From contig NC_081829.1 of the NCBI RefSeq assembly GCF_030867095.1, positions 67,229,181 to 67,293,180 of the forward strand: a stretch of 64,000 nucleotides of DNA. Direction: 5' to 3'. The translations under genes and the position numbers were made by a program. This DNA is from Alligator mississippiensis (Eukaryota > Chordata > Crocodylia > Alligatoridae). Positions within the stretch are counted from its first letter, which is position 1; each line of letters opens with the position of its first letter. Shown here one piece after another: positions 34,827 to 47,160 of the stretch. Under the pieces are notes generated by a model that was not told where the DNA came from, did not search any database, and was given only the letters and a program-made list of their open reading frames with translations.

Positions 34827-37800
34827 TTGTGTATTTAATATAGCATATTTGTTATGCTATATTTTATATTAAATATGTAATATATAATTTCTATTTCTAA
34901 AGGAAAGGTCATTTTGGAATGAAAAATTAAGACATTCCATTCCAATACGGCCAATATGTTTTGTTTATAATTCATTGTTAAAAACACAATGTCATCAAAA
35001 TTGATACAGCTTACAGAACATTATCAGTTTGGTAAATGTATTTTTTAAAATATTTTCAACAGGACTTATGCATGAAATGGGAAAGAAAATAAGAGAGAGA
35101 GGTGTTCTAGTAATGGTTAAAAAGGGTTCTCAGGCAGTAGAAATCTGTGGTCAAGAACACAGATATGCTAATATCCATGAGGATCCAGTTTTGACCTTTC
35201 TCTAGGGCAGGGATAGAAGTTACACACTGGTTTAAGAAGTTCAATGCATATTAACCGGTTTCAAAATGGCTGAAACTGGTTTAAGATAAAACTGGTTAAA
35301 TGTAGTATCAGATTTAACTGATTGAGGTCAAACTGGTTTATGGAACTTCTGTGCCAGACCCCTTCCTGGTTCAAGTTAAATCACAGTCCCACAGCATCCC
35401 AGCATGCTTTTGAGACCTGGGCTGTGCTGCCTGTTCTAGCAGAGAAGGCTTGTGGGCAAGGGTCTGCTGAGGTCTGGGGCCAGGGAGGAGGGTTAAACTT
35501 CCCCAAGTACAGAGCTGACCTGCCCTGCTAAAAACTTACTGCTGGCTGCAACTGTGGACTACAAATCCCAGTGACACCAGGAAGAGGAAGTAATGAGCAG
35601 CCCTGCAAAGTCCTGCTACTGTGATTATGGACTGCATATCCCAGAGAACTTGGGGGCAACAGGAAGAGGACACAAACACACAGCCCATGCTGGCTATATG
35701 CCAGAGCACCATGCTCTAGTGCTCCGCAGCTTCTGGCCTGAGCTACTGCAAGTATGCAGCTGCATTTCCTGAATCAAAAGTGAATGTCTGTCCAGCTGTT
35801 CCTCAGTTTAATTTCTTCATTTTAAACTGACCTGCAAAGACTGAATCAATTCAGCGTTGGGCTTTTTTACTGTCCGTACTTAGCCCTGAAGTTCCTTTTA
35901 TGATTTCCCTTGGTAGCATGGAAAGAGAGGGAGGAACCTATACAGTTTTGAATAGTTGCAATAAAGTGCTCAAATTATTGATAAGTTGCAATCACCAAAG
36001 TTTCACTTTGAGGTGTTCTGAAAGCTGCCACTTCAAACAGAAAAATTAGACAAATTACTAAAGGTGACCAAACCTTTATCCAGCTTTATTTTGTTTACTT
36101 ATTCTAGTATACCCTTAAAAAACCACAATCTTTCAAGTTCTGAACTTCATGACCACCCAATTCAGATGAGACTCCTCCATCTCCCTTCCAAATAAATAAG
36201 TTATTAAAATAATAATAATACAAAATTAGGACATTGTTAATCTAACATATTCCAAGAGCATTCAGCATATTTTTAATATTCACAACTAACATTTATTATT
36301 TACATTCTACATCATTTCATAAGAGGTTAAGAAGTTAAGGAACATCCTGGATTGTTGAGTCCACACTTATGCTATTGCAGGTGATGCATAGGGAGGGCAT
36401 GGGGAAGGGGAGGGGGAGGGAGACATGTGCCCCCCCTGAGATTGGCCCTCACTGGCCAGGGAGTGAGGATGCTGAGTAAAGTGTCAGCCAGTGGCCCCCC
36501 TGAGATTGGCACTGGCCAGCACTAAGAAGCACCAGTGGCACTTCTAGTTTTGCCACCAACACCTCCGGTTTTGCCACCAGCACTGCGATCGACCACTGGG
36601 GGCCCCTCCACACCTTGTTGGTGATGGGCTGCTGCGGGACTCCCCCCAACAGTCGGCAATTGGCTGCTGGCGCCCTGCCAGATTCTGGAGGCACCAGTCA
36701 CCCATGCATCCAACTTAAATAATTCCCTCAGTTCTCCAGATATCCATGAAAATTTCCCAGTCACCATGTGTTAGAGCACTATGCTAAGATTAGCATATCT
36801 TGTCCATGCACCCACTCGAATAACTGAAATAATTTTAAGTATCAGCTGGAATCTGTCAGCAAGCTAGAGATAAGGCACCCACTAATCCTGGCAGCTAAAA
36901 CTCAAAACTAAAGGATCTTGGTTAGTGCTGGGAACTGCGTTATCTCCAGCTTCCTGATAAATAATAGCCATTAGTCAGCAATGTGTCTGTGAGAAAAAAA
37001 ATTGTACACTTACTTCATATTGTGAAGGTCTTTGATTCTTTTTTTAACAAGAGTTCTGTAATGTAACTGATTATCAAATGAAAAAGAATCAGAGGCAATA
37101 CTAGTGTTACAAAGAGAAAAAATCCAGTGAAGAAAGGTGGGAAGGAACTGAGACAGAGAAGAAAAACGTGTCAGAATTCTTGGGTGGAAAGAAATGTGAA
37201 AATTTAAAACATTGTATTTCTGTCTTTTAACAACTTAGTTGCAGACTTAGTATTTTTTCTGGCTTTTCCTTGTTGTCCATGTTTGTTTCATTGACCTAAG
37301 CTATGGCATTGCAGAAGAGCTAGCAAAAAAAAAAAAAAAGGAACAATGTGTGCCAACTACATGTTGCATCCTAAGGTTGGCAGTGACATTTCAAAAATAA
37401 ATTCAACCAAAAAAAGAAAAGTTTTAGTATTTCCCCACTTGCAAACACTGAAAGGAACTAAGGGGAATTCCTGCATGAACAAAGAAGAATTTTCTTGCTG
37501 TACTTTTCTTGCTGAAAAGTAAATTACTAATAGAAACAGGAAATTAGTACCAGTATGTTAGGTAGTAAAAAAAGAAGCCCATATTGTAAAGAATAGGGCC
37601 TGATTTAAATTAATTCCCTTTATTTTGCCTTGTCAGCCTCCTTTCTTAGAAGTGTGGCACTCACTTAAGAGGCCATTGCATCTCATCCTGCTTCAGTGAA
37701 TTTTGTTTGGCTACAATACCAGATAAGTATCTTTAATGAAGGAAGACTGAATGGGCACTGAAGTAGTAAAGACTGCTGTTTAGCTTTTAACCGGCAATGC

Positions 37801-38635
37801 CAGGATAAGGATTATTAATTTAAATCCATTCTTCAGAAAAAAGGAAGCACTTACGGAGAATTTAGAATTTCTTTCTAAATTGGCACCAAAAACTGATTAA
37901 AAGACTCAGTCTATAAACCAAGGATATAAAACATCTTTTGGATTTTCACAGGTTTTTCATATGACAGGGGAATAAAAGAATTTTATCAGTGGGGGGTAGA
38001 ATGTGTCTTGTGGTTAGAAGCAGGGTTGTTGTAGCCTTAATGGTCCAGGAAATATGGCAAAAGCAATAGTTTTTTTGATGATACATTTTATTGGACCAAT
38101 TGCTATAGATGGGAAAGATAGGAATCAGTTGCTGTCCAGTAATACAAATTGCCAAAAGAAACCTTGGCTATCATCAGAGGGAATCTTATGTACATACAGC
38201 ATATTAGACTGGGCCATGAGTGGGTTTTAGAAGAATAGTCACTGTCATTCTAATGAAATAAGTAGCACAAAAACTAGTTAGAAATTCCTGTCCTTATTTT
38301 TCCCCTCACATGCTACTTTTTGGACCTGAAACCATTATTTTAAGTTGTTGAGCAGTGATCTGATTTCACATATTTAGTTTTTGAAATATCTCTTGCATTT
38401 TTAAATAGCACCATTCAGCTAGCATGGAGAGGAATTTATTCCAGTGGTCTCATTTTCCATTTCAAATGCACCAGGTTCAGATACCTCAAGCTAAAGTGAT
38501 TTTTACAAGGCTAATCCAACTCAATAGCTAAATTGTCTGCTAGGGTTTTTAACTCTGATTGGGCAGTTATTCAGTTATAGTTATCTAGTGACAATCAAAT
38601 GCACAAATACAAAATGGAGAATGCCTGAGTAGTCT
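34827..38635. other. Intergenic DNA with one old TIR element
   Basis: It contains the element at 35208-35888, a G-rich stretch near 36400-36420, and a TTTATTGGACCAAT-containing dispersed-repeat piece at about 37968-38165. The remainder is AT-rich unique-looking DNA without recognised genes. Confidence 0.45.
35208..35888. mobile_element. hAT-like non-autonomous element
   Basis: It starts CAGGGATAGAAGTTACACA; the reverse complement of the right end starts CAGGGCTAAGTACGGACA. The left part has repeated AACTGGTTTAA motifs. The right-end block is shared with 18760-18840. CAGGG termini are common in hAT elements, but no 8-bp duplication was found here. Non-coding. Confidence 0.5.
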
Positions 38636-39060
38636 TCAGAATGACAGAAACTGTCTGGGGTGATAGTGATCCAGAAGCTGAATATGACCCAGCAGTGTAA
38701 AATGGATACAAAATAAACCCAACAAAATCCTAAGCACATAGTGGGATATATTAACAAGAGCCATGGGAAATTTTTCCCCTCTATTACATACTAGTGAGGC
38801 CTCACCTAGACTACAGAGTCCAGTTTTGGGGACCATGCTTCAGGAACAATGTGGATGCACTGGAAAGAATCCAGAGGGAAGAAAGAGCAACACAAAAGAC
38901 CAGAAATCCTGAAAACAAGGTGAGATTGGAAGAATAGAATCATATAATCAGGAGAAAACTGAGTAAGGATTTGATCACAACCTTCAAAATACAAAAAATG
39001 ATTGCTAATGCTATTAAGATGGGAATCAATGGTTCACTCTCTCCACAGGGGACAGATAAG
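38636..39060 (+). mobile_element. Decayed CR1/L3-type LINE fragment
   Basis: Plus-strand translation in broken frames gives the C-terminal RT region of a CR1-clade element. The segment near 38800-38850 corresponds to the RPQLEYCVQFWGP block and 38855-38935 to the following LERIQR...KVRLEE region. Several stops and shifts. It meets an opposite-strand CR1 at 39075. Confidence 0.65.
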
Positions 39061-39074
39061 TAGTAATGCTTTAA

Positions 39075-39536
39075 AAAGCATTGGAAGGGACCTTGAGGAC
39101 CATCTAGTGTAACTCCCTGCCCAGACATGCTCTGTCATTCTTATACCATCCCAGCCAGGTGTCTCTTTGGCCTCTTCCTGAAAATCTCCAAATTAAAGAG
39201 ATTCAACAGCTTTTCTCAGTATCTCTCTTCATTGTCCTACTGTTCTTCCAATTAAGATTTTTTTCCTCAGATTTGACCTAAATCTGCTTTCACTGTGGTT
39301 TAAAACTGTTGCCACAGGCTCTGCCCACTGTGGCAAAGCAGAACTATGTTTCATCATCATATTTATGGGAGGTTTTCACATATTTGAAAACTGCTGCTAT
39401 GTCCCTTCGTAATCCCTTTTTTTCCCAAACCTAATTGTACCAAGTTCTTTGTCCAGCTTGTTTTTCCCTTTATCATTTTTGTCACCTGCTCCTGGACACC
39501 TAGGTTTTTAATGCCCTTCCTAGAGTATAGTGTACA
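39075..39536 (-). mobile_element. Old CR1 LINE, 3' part
   Basis: The minus-strand end signature is complementary to TTGGAAGGGACCTTGAGGACC (39081 on). The body retains blocks equivalent to those at 16848-17765 (for example the segment complementary to CTGCTTTCACTGTGGTTTAA and GCTCCTGGACACC). Decayed, with no long frame, and interrupted at its 5' side by TIR element C. Confidence 0.8.
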
Positions 39537-40183
39537 AGGCCATGTGTAGACAAAATGAGAGGCATGTGTGCACAACACTTTAAAGTGGGCTAAATGCTTT
39601 TACACCACTTTAATGGTGTCAGTGTTTGCACACCTCGGTAGTGTATTGCACATTAATTCCAGCCACTGTAGGAAACTCGGTGGTGTAATGCAGTTTAAAT
39701 GACTTGGGGCACAGCAAACTAAAAACTCCTTCAAGGAGTTTTGGTTTGCTGCCCCTACAGACGCAGAGCGAAGCACCAGGCTCCGTGCAGCTCCGTGGCT
39801 CTGTAGGAAGCCCTGCAGGCAGCCTGGCAGCAGCCCGGGAAAGCAGCTCTGCCCAAGAAAAGTGGCAAGTCTGAGCTGGGTGGGGGCCTGGTGCTTCCCT
39901 CCACAGCTGCGGTGCACCCCAGGACCACCTGAGCCAGGTGCCTGCAAGTGGGTGCTGCTGTGGGGGGGGCCGCAGCTGCTGGAGAGGGAAGCACCAGCCC
40001 CACCTGTAGCCCACGGACCGCTCCACCCACCAGCAGCTCGCCTTTCCCTCCCCAAGGGAGAGACAGATAAGTCAGCGGGGTGTGTGCACGACATGGAGGT
40101 TTAATCAGCCCTAAATTAAAGTGGTGTGTTTTTTAAAACCCACCACTTTAATTTAGGGCCCCTGTTTCATCTACATACATCCC
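39537..40183. mobile_element. TIR element family C, copy 3 (reversed)
   Basis: Its order is the reverse of 20271-21021: the GTCATTTAAA-type block comes first (39685 on), then the GC-rich interior, then the subterminal stem. The stem is perfect over 16 bp (40109-40124 with 40143-40158), although its sequence differs from copy 1. The outer termini GGCCATGTGTAGAC and, on the other side, sequence complementary to GGGATGTATGTAGATGA are diverged TIRs. Confidence 0.7.
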
Positions 40184-40199
40184 AAAACTGCACATGCTA

Positions 40200-40258
40200 C
40201 TGGACTGGGGGTTGGACTAGATGACCTCCTTTCCAACCCTAATATTCTATTATTCTAG
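40200..40258 (+). mobile_element. CR1 3'-end fragment
   Basis: GGGTTGGACTAGATGACCTC...CCAACCCTAATATTCTATTATTCTA is the CR1 3' signature with its short terminal repeats. Only ~60 bp are present. Confidence 0.75.
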
Positions 40259-40396
40259 ACTACCCTACAGTCCTGGTTCTTGTTTAGAACTTGGTGCTTC
40301 TCAACCCTGGGGTGCCATGTAATCCTGGTAAAGGTGCTACAGGGGGCCTCACAGTATTAGCACAGTTAGCTCTACAAACATGTACACGATTCATAA

Positions 40397-43083
40397 GTAG
40401 GGACCTACCCAAATTGAGGAGGCAGGTGGCTGATTTTGTGGGCAGATTGTGGGGCTAGTCACTATTTTTTGCAGGCTTATCATATCTTTGATTGATAAAG
40501 GGACCCCACTCCTCACCTCTGATTGTCCAAGGGGGTTGTCCATCATAGATTCATAGATTCATAGAAGTAGGGTCGGAAGGGACCTGAGCAGATCATCAAG
40601 TCTGACCCCTTGCCATGGCAGGAAAGAGTACTTGGGTCAAACAACCCCAGTGAGGTGTTCATCCAGCCTTCTCTTAAACACCCCCAGGGTAGGAGCCATC
40701 ACCACTTTCCTTGGAAGTTGGTTCCAGATAGTAGACACCTTGACTGTGAAGTAGTGCCTTTGGATGTCTAGTCTAAACCTACTCTCTAACAATTTGTGGC
40801 CGTTATTCCTTTCTACCACAGGGTGTGCTTGGAGGAACAGGGTCCCTCCCAAACCCTGCTGGTCCTCCCTGGTGAGTTTATAGATGGCCACTAGGTCCCC
40901 CCTCAGCCTTCTCTTGTGAAGGCTGAATAGGTTCAGGTCCCATAGCCTCTCTTCATAGGGTCTGCCCTGCTGTCCCTGGATCATGTGGGTGGCCCTCCTC
41001 TGGACCCTCTCAATGTTGTCCACGTCCCTCCTGAAGTGCGGTACCCAGAGCTGAACACAGTACTCCAGCTGCAGCCTGACCAGTGTTGCATAGAGGGGGA
41101 GGATCACCTCCTTGGCCCTGCTTGAGATGCATCTGTGGATGCATGACAAGGTACAGTTAGCCCTACTAACCGTGGCCTCACATTGTCAGCCCATGTTCAT
41201 CTTGGAGTCAATAATGACTCCAAGATCTCTTTCTGCCACCGTGCTCTAGAGAAGGGAGTTTCCCAGCTTATAAATGTACTGCTGGTTCATACTGCCCAAG
41301 TGCAGCACCCTGCACTTGTCAGTATTGAAACCCATCCTATTTTCGTTAGCCCACCTCTGTAACCTGTCCAGGTCCTTCTGTAATCTGTCCTTCCCTACTA
41401 GCGGGCCCACCTCACCCCAAATCTTGGTATCATCAGCAAATTTAAATAGGCTGCTTTTTAACCTGTCATCCAAGTCACTAATAAAGAAATTGAACATTGC
41501 AGGCCCAAGCCCTGGGAGACTCCACTGCCCACTTCCCTCCAGGCCAAAAAAGACCCGTCCACCACTACCCTCTGAGTACAACCCTTCAGCCAATTTGCAA
41601 TCCATCTGACTGTGTAGGCATCAATGCCACAGTCACCTAGTTTTTTTATGAGAATGGGGTGGGAGACAGTATCGAAGGCCTTGCTGAAGTCCAGAAAGAC
41701 TACATTCACCGTGATGCCTGCATCCAATGCTTTTGTGACCTGATCGTAAAAGGCAATCAGGTTGGTCTGACAGGACCTGCCCCTAATGAAACTGTGCTGG
41801 TTGCCCTTGAGCATCATCCCTGCTGCTAGCCCATCACAGATGTGCTCCTTGATGATCTTCTCAAAGAGTTTCCCCAGGATTGAAGTAAGACTAATGGGCC
41901 TATAGTTTCCTGGGTCCTCCCTCTTCCCTTTTTTGAAGATGCAGACCACATTGGCTTTCTTCCAGTCATCTGATACCTTGTCAGAGCACCACGAGTGCTC
42001 ATAAAGCTGTGCCAGGGGCCCCACAATAATTCCTGCCAATTCCCTCAACACCCTGGGGTGGAAAGAATCTGGACCTGCTGATTTGAACATGTCCAGTCCC
42101 TCCAGAAGCACTCTAACCCGGTCCTCCCTGACTTTAGGCCTGGTGGCATTTCTCCCAAGTCTGTCTGGAATCCTGGTCGGGGAGTCCCGGTCCCTGTACA
42201 AGAAAATGGGGGTGAAGAATTTGTTAAAGAGGTCTGCTTTCTCCTCTGATACAACCACCAGATTGCCAAACATATCCTGCAGGGGCTCCACATTACCCAA
42301 TACCTTCTTCATTCTCCCTATATATTTAAAAAAGGACTTTTTATTATCTTTGATCCTTGACACTAGCCCTAGTCCAGTATCTGCCTTAACTTTTCTAACA
42401 CCCCTCCCTACAGACCTGAGTAGTGGAGGTATATCCCTCTTTGGTGATAGCCCCTCCCTTCCACTGGGTGTATGCCTCCTTTTTTGGCAATCAGGCATTC
42501 ACGAATGCCCTTAGTGAGCCAAGGGGGCTTTTGGGCACTCTTATCCCGCTTGCTTTTTGTTGGGATTGTCACCCCTTAGGCTCTGAGTATCGTCTCCTTA
42601 AGGAACGACCACTCATCTTAGGCACTGAGTTCCCCTACTCTCGAGGACCCCAGTGCCTCTCCCACTAATCTCAACTCATTGAAGTTGGCCCTCTTAAAGT
42701 CTAGGGCCCTTGTCACCCTGCACTGGATAGTGAATCATGAAGCCTCACCCCTCACTGCCGATTGGTGGAGGGGGGTGGGGCTACACAACAGGCAGCCCCT
42801 TCAACCAATCAGCAGTGAAGGGCAGGGGTGGCTACCATCTTAGCTGCTCTCCTTCATTCTGGCAGCCTCCCTCCCCCCCCCTCCACCCCCTGGTGGGCTG
42901 CATGGCCAGGCTGCAGCAGCTATGAGGACTGCTGGCTCCCACTGGGGAGCCAGTATTTTATTTTAGATAAGTGTGTGGGGGGGTTACCCCCAGAAATTTT
43001 GCAGACATTGCCTGATTTAATGGACAATGCCTGATTTTGTGATTTCCACAAAATCTGTGAAATCACAAATTGAGTAGGTCTGT
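40397..43083. mobile_element. Second hAT-like element nested in family I
   Basis: It is flanked by a perfect 8-bp duplication ATTCATAA (40389-40396 and 43084-43091), the hAT hallmark. The inverted termini AGGGACCTACCCAAATTG and (reverse complement of the right end) ACAGACCTACTCAATTTG match at about 14 of 18 positions. Its own sequence is 40397-40546 plus 42734-43083; a CR1 occupies the middle. It has an internal GATTGGTGGAGGGG/CCCCTTCAACCAATC hairpin near 42760-42810. No transposase remains. Confidence 0.8.
40547..42733 (-). mobile_element. CR1 LINE, ~2.2 kb, nested
   Basis: Minus-strand CR1 covering the end of the endonuclease linker, nearly all of the RT and the 3' end with ATAGATTC repeats (40547-40565). 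The RT motifs VFLDFSKAFD (about 41700-41680 region) and FADD (about 41430) are recognisable. The reading frame breaks by an indel near 41510, and an in-frame stop lies at 41246-41248, after which the same frame continues to 40637. ATCAT on both sides (40542-40546, 42734-42738) may be its target duplication. It is inactive. Confidence 0.9.
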
Positions 43084-43299
43084 ATTCATAAAATTAACCT
43101 AGGAATTTCAAATAAAAATCCATGTTGTCAAAGACATTCTGACCTGTTGTGGTCTTTCTGAGTTCTTTGCTTGAGAAAAATTGGTCTCATATTTATCTGT
43201 AGTCAAGAAACAAGTGGAAATTAAGAGCTGACATTTTCCAAGGAATACCTTGAGTTGAACAAGGTGTGCCTTGAGCCTTAAGAAAGCTGAGAACCACTG

Positions 43300-46200
43300 T
43301 CCTAGTGCCTTTATAGAAGTTACACTTACCATGTATTAAGTATGCAGAAAACATTTTACAGCTGTAACTGAACAGGCATTTCATGGCACATAGAGCACTA
43401 TAAAACATGGTAGATGCTGCTCTAAGTTAACCTTGAATGAATGTGGTATCAGACTAAAGTGCTTTAGGTTAGCGCACATTATTAAATGTCTATACCACAT
43501 CCATCCTGAGTCAAGGTAGGTTACATTCCCCTGACATCCCAGGGGCCCCCTCACTGGGTGTCTTGCTAGCCTTGCCTGATACTTGTATGCTCTGGGTGAG
43601 CACTGGCCCAGCCACACCCCTGGACTACCACAGAGAGAAGACAGAAAAGGCTGTGTCTCCTCCCTGCATGGCCAGGTGAGGAGCTGAGGGGAAAAGACCC
43701 TGTACCACGTGGGCCCCCTCCCACAGCTTGGTGGCTTTGGTCTTGGTTAGGGCCAGGCCAACTCCATGGCAGAGAGTCTCCTTCCCCCACTTTTGTCATT
43801 CCCCCACCCCCCAGGTCCTGGTGCAATGAAAAACAGCATGTGGCTCCAAGCCGTCAGCCACAGGTGTGGGGGAGAGAAAGGAGTGTTTGTATCCCTGTGT
43901 TTTTCTATTATACAATATATCCCTAGACATAGCAGGGGCACTCCACAGATAGAAAGATCTTGGCAGGCAGCAGGCAGGACAGCAGGGCAAGGCAGACAGC
44001 AAAAGAGTGGTAGCTGTGTATGCACGGGCCCCGGTAGGGCCATGCCATAGCACTGCTGCTGCCACTGCATCTCTGTGGGGAGCGAGGCTTGGGTGGGTGA
44101 GTGAGAGAGACGTGTCTGTGTCTGTGTGGCCCCAAACAATCCTGTCCTGCACCCCTCCCCTACCCACCCCAACCCACAGCAGATCCAGGTGGGACAAGCA
44201 CCTCCTGCCTGCATTGTGTCTTCATGGAGATGCCAGTGCCCAACCTGCTACCACCAGCATTAGGCAGGATGGGCTCCCAATCTGGAACCTGGCCCTCAGA
44301 CAGCTTTTAAACTGGAATAGGGTGTCTCACCTATCTGTTTCAAAGTGTAGGAGGGCTATGAAACTCCCTGTACTGTAGGCAGCCAGGTTTTATGTAGTAC
44401 AGGACAATGACTCAGGAAAGGAGTCTGACTCATAGTTAAGGGGCTGGGACAGGAAACAAGTTCAAATTAGGTTTTTTTTTCAGGAGAGAGAGAGAAAGCG
44501 AGCAAGAGCAAGAACCTACGCACACATGTGTGCCTGTGTGTGCGCCCGTCTGTGTATTAGCTTCCTGTGCAAATAAACTATCAGAACTCAAGAAAAAGAA
44601 ACTCCAGAATGGGAATCTTTTGTACCCGATATTTTTAAGGAAGGGTTTCTGTTATGAATAAAACAGACAGGCTTTGTTAAGAAAGAAATGAAAAATATAG
44701 ACGGGCAAAAGTTGCCCCTAAAACTCTTGCCACCTACAAAAAAGAAATGATGCTGGTTGCCCACCAGCTGCTGAGGAACTTGTGCACATTGCACAGCAAA
44801 TGGAAAATATTAAGCAGAAGGAAATGTCGTTGGCAATATGTTGATAATACTACAATATGTTACGAACAGGAACAAATCCGGCAGAGGAGTGACAAGAAGT
44901 GCCAGACCATCTGTTTAAAACCAAATGAGTGACACTGCTACTACTTGTGTCCATTATCTCCCCAGCCCCCATGGTAACAATTCTGCCATAGTGCTACCTC
45001 CTACCAGCATTGCATCTCCTCCAGTGAAAGAAGACATACAGATAGTTATTACACACAGTCCCATATTCTAGTCTGTAACAGTGAGCTGGATATGGGTATC
45101 CTTTTGTTTGTTTGTGAAATTAATGTACAGCTGCTATTGATTTCAGTGAGAAGAAAGGATCACTAAAATTAATAGCAGCTGGATAGGGACTGTGACATCA
45201 TCTGTTACCATGCACACATTCTGGCCCTGATTCAGTTCTACAACTCCTTTTCACAGCATCTCCCCTGTGCCCTCCCCGCCCTCCCCTCCCCAACACACTC
45301 ACACAGACAGAGACACACATTTGCCATATCATCCCTTGCCAGAGCCCTTGGGTAGATTTTGATGAGCAAAGAAAATCCAATATTTCAGAAGGAGTATGAC
45401 TGACAGCATGCAAGAGCCTTAGGAGCTTTCAGCAATCAGTAAGTGCAAGCAAGAGCTGTACTGATTAGTGCTAGAAGCTGAATCAGGACCCCACATAATG
45501 AAGGTTGGGTGGGAAAAGCTCCCACCTCTGGTCCTTTGGACTGAACTCTTCCTGACATGGGAATGTATTGTGTCCACAGAGACAAGAAAATAGGAACAAT
45601 GGAGATGAAAACATGAAGCACTTGCATTGGGAATAAAGATGTAGAAAGAAGGAATCCTGCCCTGTGCTTTGCTGAGAAACAGCTGGAGAAGCAAATCTTC
45701 CTAAGCCTAGTGTTAAAATACAAATGGGTTATGAAACCAGGTTTGTAGATGGCTGTTGTAAACACATGAGAATGCAGTTCTTTTAGGCTACAGGATGAAA
45801 ACACTGCAATCTCATTATTCCAACATCAGGGAGTAATTATCCAAATATTTAAATGAAAAACTCTGCAAAAACTTGCAAAACAGCCAGTTTTATCTGGGGG
45901 AAGGCTGTCAACAAGCTAAGGAGCAATTTTTGAGGCTCAAGGAAATAAGAATGTGCTGAAAGAGAGAAGAGATGAGATAAAGAATGGGGAGCACATCTGG
46001 CCAACATTTGCTCCATCTATACGTTCAGTTGGACAGGCCACCTCTGAGTTTATAAGCATTTTTGTCTTTGAAAAAAAATCACAAATTTATCCAATGAAAC
46101 AAGTAAATACACACGTTTTTAACCACTTCTTGCCTTTGGAACATACGCAATTCCCATCCTTCCCATTATCCTTAAACTATGGTGTGTCAGAGGTCTTCAG

Positions 46201-46888
46201 CTGGTTCATAGAATCCTGAAAATAGAATTCTTCCATTTATGTTGCTAATTGACAAGTATTTTGTTTTTTTGCAGGAAGTATTTCCAGTGAAGCAACTCTG
46301 GATATGAAGGAAAATGCACTAATAGACCCACATAAATAGAATTTCAACTAGAATATACTTCAGTAATAGCAAACAGAGCATCTTTTGGTCAAATGCTATA
46401 CCATATGTCTGATAGAAAAACTGTTTTTCTATTTTCCACGCCAGTTTTAGGAATAAACTGTATCTCCACAGTTGTTGCATTTTGTTAATTCTAAGATCAA
46501 ACTTGATAACAAATATATCAATACAGCACCCCCAGGAGCACAAACACTACATATTGCTACAAAAATGTTTGTGGTAACAAGGTGTATTGCCTCAACATTA
46601 GAACCTCTCACGTAGAGGTTCTCTCTCTGCACATACCAACCCAGCAGATAATTTTGTTTGCTTCTTCCTAACACAATATGTATTTACTTGCACATACGCA
46701 CTTCCCCCCAAAAAATTAGTTGCTGGAAAATCAGGATACGTTTGTTAAACAAGGACATGTAGGGAACTGGGGCTGAAATGTCCAGCCTTGCTTCTTGAGC
46801 CATGAGGACAACTCATCCTGCAGTTAAGGGGTCAACAGGATTTTGCTCCCCTCACCACCTCCCCCATCGCTGCCTGTATTTCCCCCTG
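43300..46888. other. Intergenic DNA with GC-rich block; no gene
   Basis: 43540-44330 is GC-rich and carries overlapping 90-155 codon frames on both strands that look compositional. A GA-rich stretch (about 44480-44510) precedes an AATAAA near 44574, possibly an old LTR end. A 22-bp-stem hairpin lies at 45128-45181. The rest is AT-rich with nothing recognised. Confidence 0.45.
45128..45181. repeat. 22-bp-stem hairpin
   Basis: CAGCTGCTATTGATTTCAGTGA pairs with TCACTAAAATTAATAGCAGCTG at 20 of 22 positions around a 10-nt loop. It is miRNA-precursor-like in shape but shorter than usual. A small inverted-repeat transposon remnant is the likelier reading. Confidence 0.75.
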
Positions 46889-46897
46889 TGAAAATAC

Positions 46898-47151
46898 TTC
46901 CTTTTTAAGGAAGAATTTCTTTACTATTAAGGAAGAATTTCTTTACTGTCCGAGCCCCCAAGGTCTGGAACAGCCTGCCGCCGGAGGTGGTTCAAGCGCC
47001 TTCATTGAACACCTTCAAGATGAAACTGGATGCTTATCTTGCTGGGATCCTATGACCCCAGCTGACGTCCTGCCCTTTGGGCGGGGGGCTGGACTCGATG
47101 ATCTTCCAAGGTCCCTTCCAGCCCTAATGTCTATGAAATCTATGAAATCTA
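46898..47151 (+). mobile_element. CR1 LINE 3' fragment (254 bp)
   Basis: It encodes the last ~40 residues of ORF2 (APKVWNSLPPEVV-type block near 46958-46995), then the CR1 3' UTR and ATGAAATCT terminal repeats. TGAAAATAC occurs at 46889-46897 and 47152-47160, a 9-bp flanking duplication. A 21-22 bp direct duplication (AAGGAAGAATTTCTTTACT twice, about 46908-46947) lies at its 5' end. Confidence 0.85.
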
Positions 47152-47160
47152 TGAAAATAC

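Larger units (their letters stand above)
40289..43299. mobile_element. hAT-like element family I, copy 1, interrupted
   Basis: The outer ends are TTGGTGCTTCTCAACC (40291 on) and GCTGAGAACCACTG (43286-43299), the CAGTGGTTCTCAACC type of terminus known from hAT-derived amniote repeats. Without the inserted DNA (40397-43083 plus one copy of the duplication) it is ~320 bp. The right part, reversed, is collinear with the copy at 57078-57364, including a GACCACAACAGGTCAGAATG block. Non-coding. Confidence 0.75.
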
